9,778 nucleotides of DNA. Origin: DAIRDK01 sp035403225. GTDB lineage: Bacteria > Bacteroidota > Bacteroidia > Bacteroidales > FEN-979. The notes below the pieces were generated by a model. The model saw only the letters and a list, made by a program, of their open reading frames with translations. It did not search any database and was not told the origin of the DNA. Where the stretch lies: the NCBI GenBank assembly GCA_035403225.1, contig DAONET010000050.1:1-9778 (forward strand), in the 5' to 3' direction. Each line of letters begins with the position of its first letter. Within the stretch, counting starts at the first letter, position 1. Shown here in pieces: positions 7,006 through 9,778 of this stretch. Made by a program: the position numbers and the translations under genes.

Positions 7006-7236
7006 ATGGCTAAAATAAAAGGAGACATTGTTATTAACACGGAACGCTGTAAAGGCTGTGAGGTCTGTATATCGGCCTGTTCTTTCGGTGTTATTGCGAT
7101 GGCGAAAGAAGTGAACGGGAAAGGTTATCATTTCGCCACGAAAGTAAATGATGAATGTACCGGATGTACGAATTGCGCGACTGTTTGTCCCGACGGCGTG
7201 ATTACGGTGTACCGGGTAAAACTTGCTGACAAATAA
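7006..7236 (+). CDS. korD: 2-oxoacid:ferredoxin oxidoreductase delta subunit (2x[4Fe-4S] ferredoxin)
   Basis: A 76-aa ferredoxin-like subunit. Two complete CxxCxxCxxxC clusters are present, Cys15/18/21/25 (CKGCEVCISAC) and Cys51/54/57/61 (CTGCTNCATVC), which should hold two [4Fe-4S] centres; the last Cys of the second cluster is followed by Pro as usual, while the first has Ser there. It passes electrons from the TPP-bearing beta subunit to external ferredoxin. The length is normal for a stand-alone delta subunit. It is the first gene of a four-gene operon and lies 12 bases before the alpha gene. There is no Shine-Dalgarno sequence; the AT-rich leader just upstream of ATG is usual for Bacteroidota. 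Kor versus Vor naming is undecided because substrate choice cannot be read from this subunit. Confidence 0.88.
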   Translation: MAKIKGDIVINTERCKGCEVCISACSFGVIAMAKEVNGKGYHFATKVNDECTGCTNCATVCPDGVITVYRVKLADK

Positions 7237-7248
7237 AATGCTATACCC

Positions 7249-8331
7249 ATGGGTGAACTAAGATTAATGAAGGGAAACGAGGCGATAGCTGAATCCGTGA
7301 TCCGGGCAGGATGTGACGGTTATTTCGGCTACCCTATCACTCCCCAGAGCGAAATCATGGAGTACCTGATGGCTGAGAAGCCATTTGAACGTACCGGAAT
7401 GGTCGTACTCCAGGCGGAAAGCGAAACAGCTTCCATCAACATGATATACGGCGCAGCCGGAACCGGTAAAATGGTGGTAACCTCTTCCTCCAGCCCAGGC
7501 ATCAGCCTGATGCAGGAAGGGATCAGTTACCTGGCCGGCGCCGAACTGCCTGCCCTGATCGTGAACGCCGTCCGCGGCGGTCCCGGACTGGGTACTATCC
7601 AGCCTTCTCAGGCCGACTATTTCCAGGCTTGTAAAGGTGGTGGTCATGGCGACTACCACATGATCGTCATGGCTCCCGCTTCCGTACAGGAAATGGCAGA
7701 CTTGGTAAAAGTGTGCTTCGACCTGGCATTCAAATACCGTACTCCGGTAATGATGCTCTCTGACGGAGCTATCGGACAGATGATGGAAAAAGTGGTGCTC
7801 CCCGATCCCATCCCCCGCAGAACCGACGAAGAACTGATCCGTCAGTGCCCGTGGGCTGCCACCGGGAAACAGAAAGACCGTGATCATATCATCATCACCT
7901 CGCTGGACCTCGACCCGGCCGGACAGGAAAAAGTAAACCTGAAGCTTCAGGAAAAGTACCGCCAGATCGAAGAAAACGAAGTACGCTGTGAGTCTATCAT
8001 GACCGACGACGCCGACTACCATTTTGTCGCCTTCGGCCTCTCGGCACGTATCTGCCAGAAATCAGTGGACCTCGCCCGCGCCAAGGGAATTAAAGTGGGC
8101 CTCTTCCGTCCCATCTCCCTCTTCCCCTTCCCCAAAAAGGAGATGAATGAAATCGGAAAAAAATCAAAGGGTATTTTGGTTGTTGAAATGAATGCAGGCC
8201 AGATGATCGAAGATGTCAGACTTTCCATCGACTCCCACGTGAAGATCGAACATTACGGAAGGTTCGGCGGAATCATCCCATCCCCGGATGAAGTGGTCAG
8301 AGCATTGGAACAAAAAGTGATCGGAGGATAA
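7249..8331 (+). CDS. korA: 2-oxoacid:ferredoxin oxidoreductase alpha subunit (KorA, often annotated VorB)
   Basis: A 360-aa subunit carrying the pyrimidine-binding half of the TPP site and the C-terminal transketolase-like domain. Motifs are YPITPQSEI (28-36), QAESETASINMIYGAAGTG (55-73, the E-x-x-A-S-I-N-x-x-x-GAxxxG signature), RGGPGLGTIQPSQAD (109-123), and VVEMNAGQM (311-319) with RFGG (338-341) in the C-terminal domain. The enzyme turns a 2-oxoacid plus CoA into acyl-CoA and CO2 while reducing ferredoxin. The form is the short one without a fused gamma domain, fitting the separate gamma gene downstream. Bacteroidota proteins of this type are often called 3-methyl-2-oxobutanoate dehydrogenase subunit VorB, yet 2-oxoglutarate is equally possible; sequence alone does not decide. 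It lies 3 bases before the beta gene. Confidence 0.92.
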   Translation: MGELRLMKGNEAIAESVIRAGCDGYFGYPITPQSEIMEYLMAEKPFERTGMVVLQAESETASINMIYGAAGTGKMVVTSSSSPGISLMQEGISYLAGAELPALIVNAVRGGPGLGTIQPSQADYFQACKGGGHGDYHMIVMAPASVQEMADLVKVCFDLAFKYRTPVMMLSDGAIGQMMEKVVLPDPIPRRTDEELIRQCPWAATGKQKDRDHIIITSLDLDPAGQEKVNLKLQEKYRQIEENEVRCESIMTDDADYHFVAFGLSARICQKSVDLARAKGIKVGLFRPISLFPFPKKEMNEIGKKSKGILVVEMNAGQMIEDVRLSIDSHVKIEHYGRFGGIIPSPDEVVRALEQKVIGG

Positions 8332-8334
8332 TGT

Positions 8335-9147
8335 ATGGAACAGAATTATAATCATCCCGAATGGCATAAACCGGAAAACCTGGTTTATAAACGGACCGAC
8401 CTTCTCGTCGACCGTCCGTTGAGCTATTGCCCCGGCTGCGGCCACGGCACCGTGCACCGCATGCTGATGGAAGTGATTGATGAACTCGGCGCTCAGGATA
8501 AGACCATCGGTGTCTCCCCCGTTGGTTGCTCCGTCCTGGCTTACGATTTTATGAATATCGATATGCTGGGAGCAGCACACGGACGCGCTCCCGCACTGGC
8601 TACCGCCATCAAACGTCTCTGGCCCGAACGCTTCGTGTTCACGTACCAGGGTGACGGCGACCTCGCTGCTATCGGCACCGCCGAAACCATCCACGCATGC
8701 AACCGCGGAGAAAATATCACCATCATCTTCATCAATAACGGCATCTACGGTATGACCGGCGGACAAATGGCGCCTACTACCCTCGAAGGTATGAAAACCG
8801 CTACCTGCCCTTATGGCCGCGATGTCGCTACGATGGGTTACCCCCTGCGTATCACTGACCTGATCGTTCACCTCCCCGGCGTTAACTACGTGACCCGCCA
8901 GTCGGTTCATACCCCTGTCAACGCCAGAAGGACGAAAAAGGCAATCCGCCACGCATTCGATATCCAGTCACAGAAAAAAGGCCTCTCCTTCATCGAAGTG
9001 GTCTCTAACTGTAACTCCGGATGGAAAATGTCAGCGGTCCAGGCTAATAAATGGATGGAAGAAAATATGTTCCCTTACTATCCCCTGGGCGATATGAAGG
9101 TCGACGGCGTGATCGTCGAACCTAAGTCTGGAACTGTTAAAGAATAA
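8335..9147 (+). CDS. korB: 2-oxoacid:ferredoxin oxidoreductase beta subunit (TPP-binding)
   Basis: A 270-aa subunit that binds thiamine diphosphate and the proximal iron-sulfur cluster. The TPP and Mg motif is visible as GDGD (106-109), followed by NN (134-135) and GIYGMTGGQMAPTT. Four cysteines expected for the proximal [4Fe-4S] cluster are present: Cys32 and Cys35 (CPGCGHG), Cys65 (PVGCS) and Cys226 (SNCNSGW). It works as a heterodimer partner of the alpha subunit just upstream. Length is at the short end, normal for KorB/VorA types and shorter than pyruvate enzymes. The gamma gene starts 18 bases after its stop. Confidence 0.92.
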   Translation: MEQNYNHPEWHKPENLVYKRTDLLVDRPLSYCPGCGHGTVHRMLMEVIDELGAQDKTIGVSPVGCSVLAYDFMNIDMLGAAHGRAPALATAIKRLWPERFVFTYQGDGDLAAIGTAETIHACNRGENITIIFINNGIYGMTGGQMAPTTLEGMKTATCPYGRDVATMGYPLRITDLIVHLPGVNYVTRQSVHTPVNARRTKKAIRHAFDIQSQKKGLSFIEVVSNCNSGWKMSAVQANKWMEENMFPYYPLGDMKVDGVIVEPKSGTVKE

Positions 9148-9165
9148 TTAAATCACCACATAACT

Positions 9166-9717
9166 ATGACAGAAGAAATCATTATAGCCGGATTCGGCGG
9201 TCAAGGTGTCTTGTCAATGGGCAAAATCCTTGCTTATTCCGGAGTCATGCAGAACAAGGAGGTCAGTTGGATGCCTTCCTACGGCCCTGAAATGCGCGGC
9301 GGTACGGCAAACGTCACGGTGATTATCAGCGACGAACGCATCAGCTCCCCGATCCTCAATACATTTGATACTGCTATCATCCTGAATCAACAGTCACTCG
9401 ATAAATTCGAAAAGACCGTGAAACCGGGCGGACTCCTCATCTATGACCCGAATGGGTTCACCCGCCCACCCGAAAGGAAAGATATCAATATCTATACCAT
9501 CGAAGCTTCGGATGAAGCCAACAAACTGGGAATGGCCAAGGTGTTCAACATGGTCGTCCTCGGCGGCTTCCTGAAACTGAAACCTCTCGTAGCTCCCGAA
9601 TTCATTCACAAAGGACTGGAAAAATCACTGCCTGCAAGGCATCATAACCTGATCCCCGAAAATGAAAAGGCTATCGAGATCGGAAAATCAATTCTTAAAC
9701 CGGTACAGGTGCTGTAA
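9166..9717 (+). CDS. korC: 2-oxoacid:ferredoxin oxidoreductase gamma subunit
   Basis: A 183-aa gamma subunit. GFGGQGVLSMGKILA (9-23) is the glycine-rich family signature and SYGPEMRGGTANV (38-50) is the conserved second motif; both are thought to help form the CoA-binding side of the complex. VFNMVVLGGFL (about 126-136) is also typical. It is the last gene of the operon. The stop is TAA followed at once by an in-frame TAG (tandem stops), and a strong terminator begins about 19 bases later. Confidence 0.9.
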   Translation: MTEEIIIAGFGGQGVLSMGKILAYSGVMQNKEVSWMPSYGPEMRGGTANVTVIISDERISSPILNTFDTAIILNQQSLDKFEKTVKPGGLLIYDPNGFTRPPERKDINIYTIEASDEANKLGMAKVFNMVVLGGFLKLKPLVAPEFIHKGLEKSLPARHHNLIPENEKAIEIGKSILKPVQVL

Positions 9718-9736
9718 TAGCGTCCTGCTATCCACA

Positions 9737-9776
9737 AAACAAAAAAGGGGTACAGTCATGTATCCCTTTTTTGTTT
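9737..9776 (+). terminator. Strong intrinsic terminator after the oxidoreductase operon
   Basis: Positions 9737-9754 pair with 9759-9776 to give an 18-bp stem around a GTCA loop; every pair is standard apart from one G-U wobble next to TACA. The stem has a GGG/CCC core flanked by A6 and T6 runs, so the right arm also supplies the U tract. By symmetry it could also stop transcripts arriving from the right on the minus strand. Confidence 0.9.
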
Positions 9777-9778
9777 CT

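Noticed and set aside
7238..7251. Alternative ATG at 7238 for the alpha subunit
   Set aside because: It is out of frame with the alpha subunit; the ATG at 7249 gives the normal N-terminus.
7264..8022. 252-codon minus-strand open frame opposite the alpha subunit gene
   Set aside because: Antisense shadow of korA; low-complexity His/Phe/Val-rich translation and no family motif.
8164..8952. 262-codon minus-strand open frame opposite the alpha and beta genes
   Set aside because: It spans two well-supported plus-strand genes and shows no domain or signal.

Overview
The window looks like chromosomal DNA of an anaerobic member of the Bacteroidota, probably Bacteroidales-like and of moderate GC. 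Three things point there. Two secreted proteins end in type IX secretion (T9SS) sorting domains of the NPxx...PGxYxV...K form. Gene starts lack Shine-Dalgarno sequences, and TAnnTTTG-like promoter elements lie about 40 bases upstream of some starts. A four-subunit 2-oxoacid:ferredoxin oxidoreductase is present, which is typical of anaerobes. The species cannot be named from the sequence. No RNA genes, insertion sequences, phage genes or CRISPR arrays were seen.

Left half (1-4475, minus strand): a tight three-gene operon for exported proteins. In transcription order these are a 637-aa arylsulfotransferase-like protein with Ig-like domains and a T9SS tail, a 403-aa seven-repeat beta-propeller with a T9SS tail, and a CotH-family protein-kinase-like protein that runs off the left edge. 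The CotH gene has no ATG in its first 247 codons and seems to start at a TTG overlapping the propeller stop codon (TTGA), so it is easily missed. Together the genes suggest a cell-surface module with two possible group-transfer enzymes (sulfate and phosphate) and a scaffold or binding propeller. This grouping is an inference.

Middle (4476-6828): a 278-bp divergent intergenic region is followed by a plus-strand pair, a class I/II PLP aminotransferase and a small exported protein with a degenerate HExxH motif. The second gene again starts at a TTG inside a TTGA overlap.

Right part (6829-9778, plus strand): a compact operon, ferredoxin (delta), alpha, beta and gamma subunits of a 2-oxoacid:ferredoxin oxidoreductase (KorDABC/Vor type), closed by a strong 18-bp-stem terminator. 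The nearby aminotransferase could supply 2-oxoacids to this enzyme, which would turn them into acyl-CoA, CO2 and reduced ferredoxin. The link is plausible but rests only on proximity.
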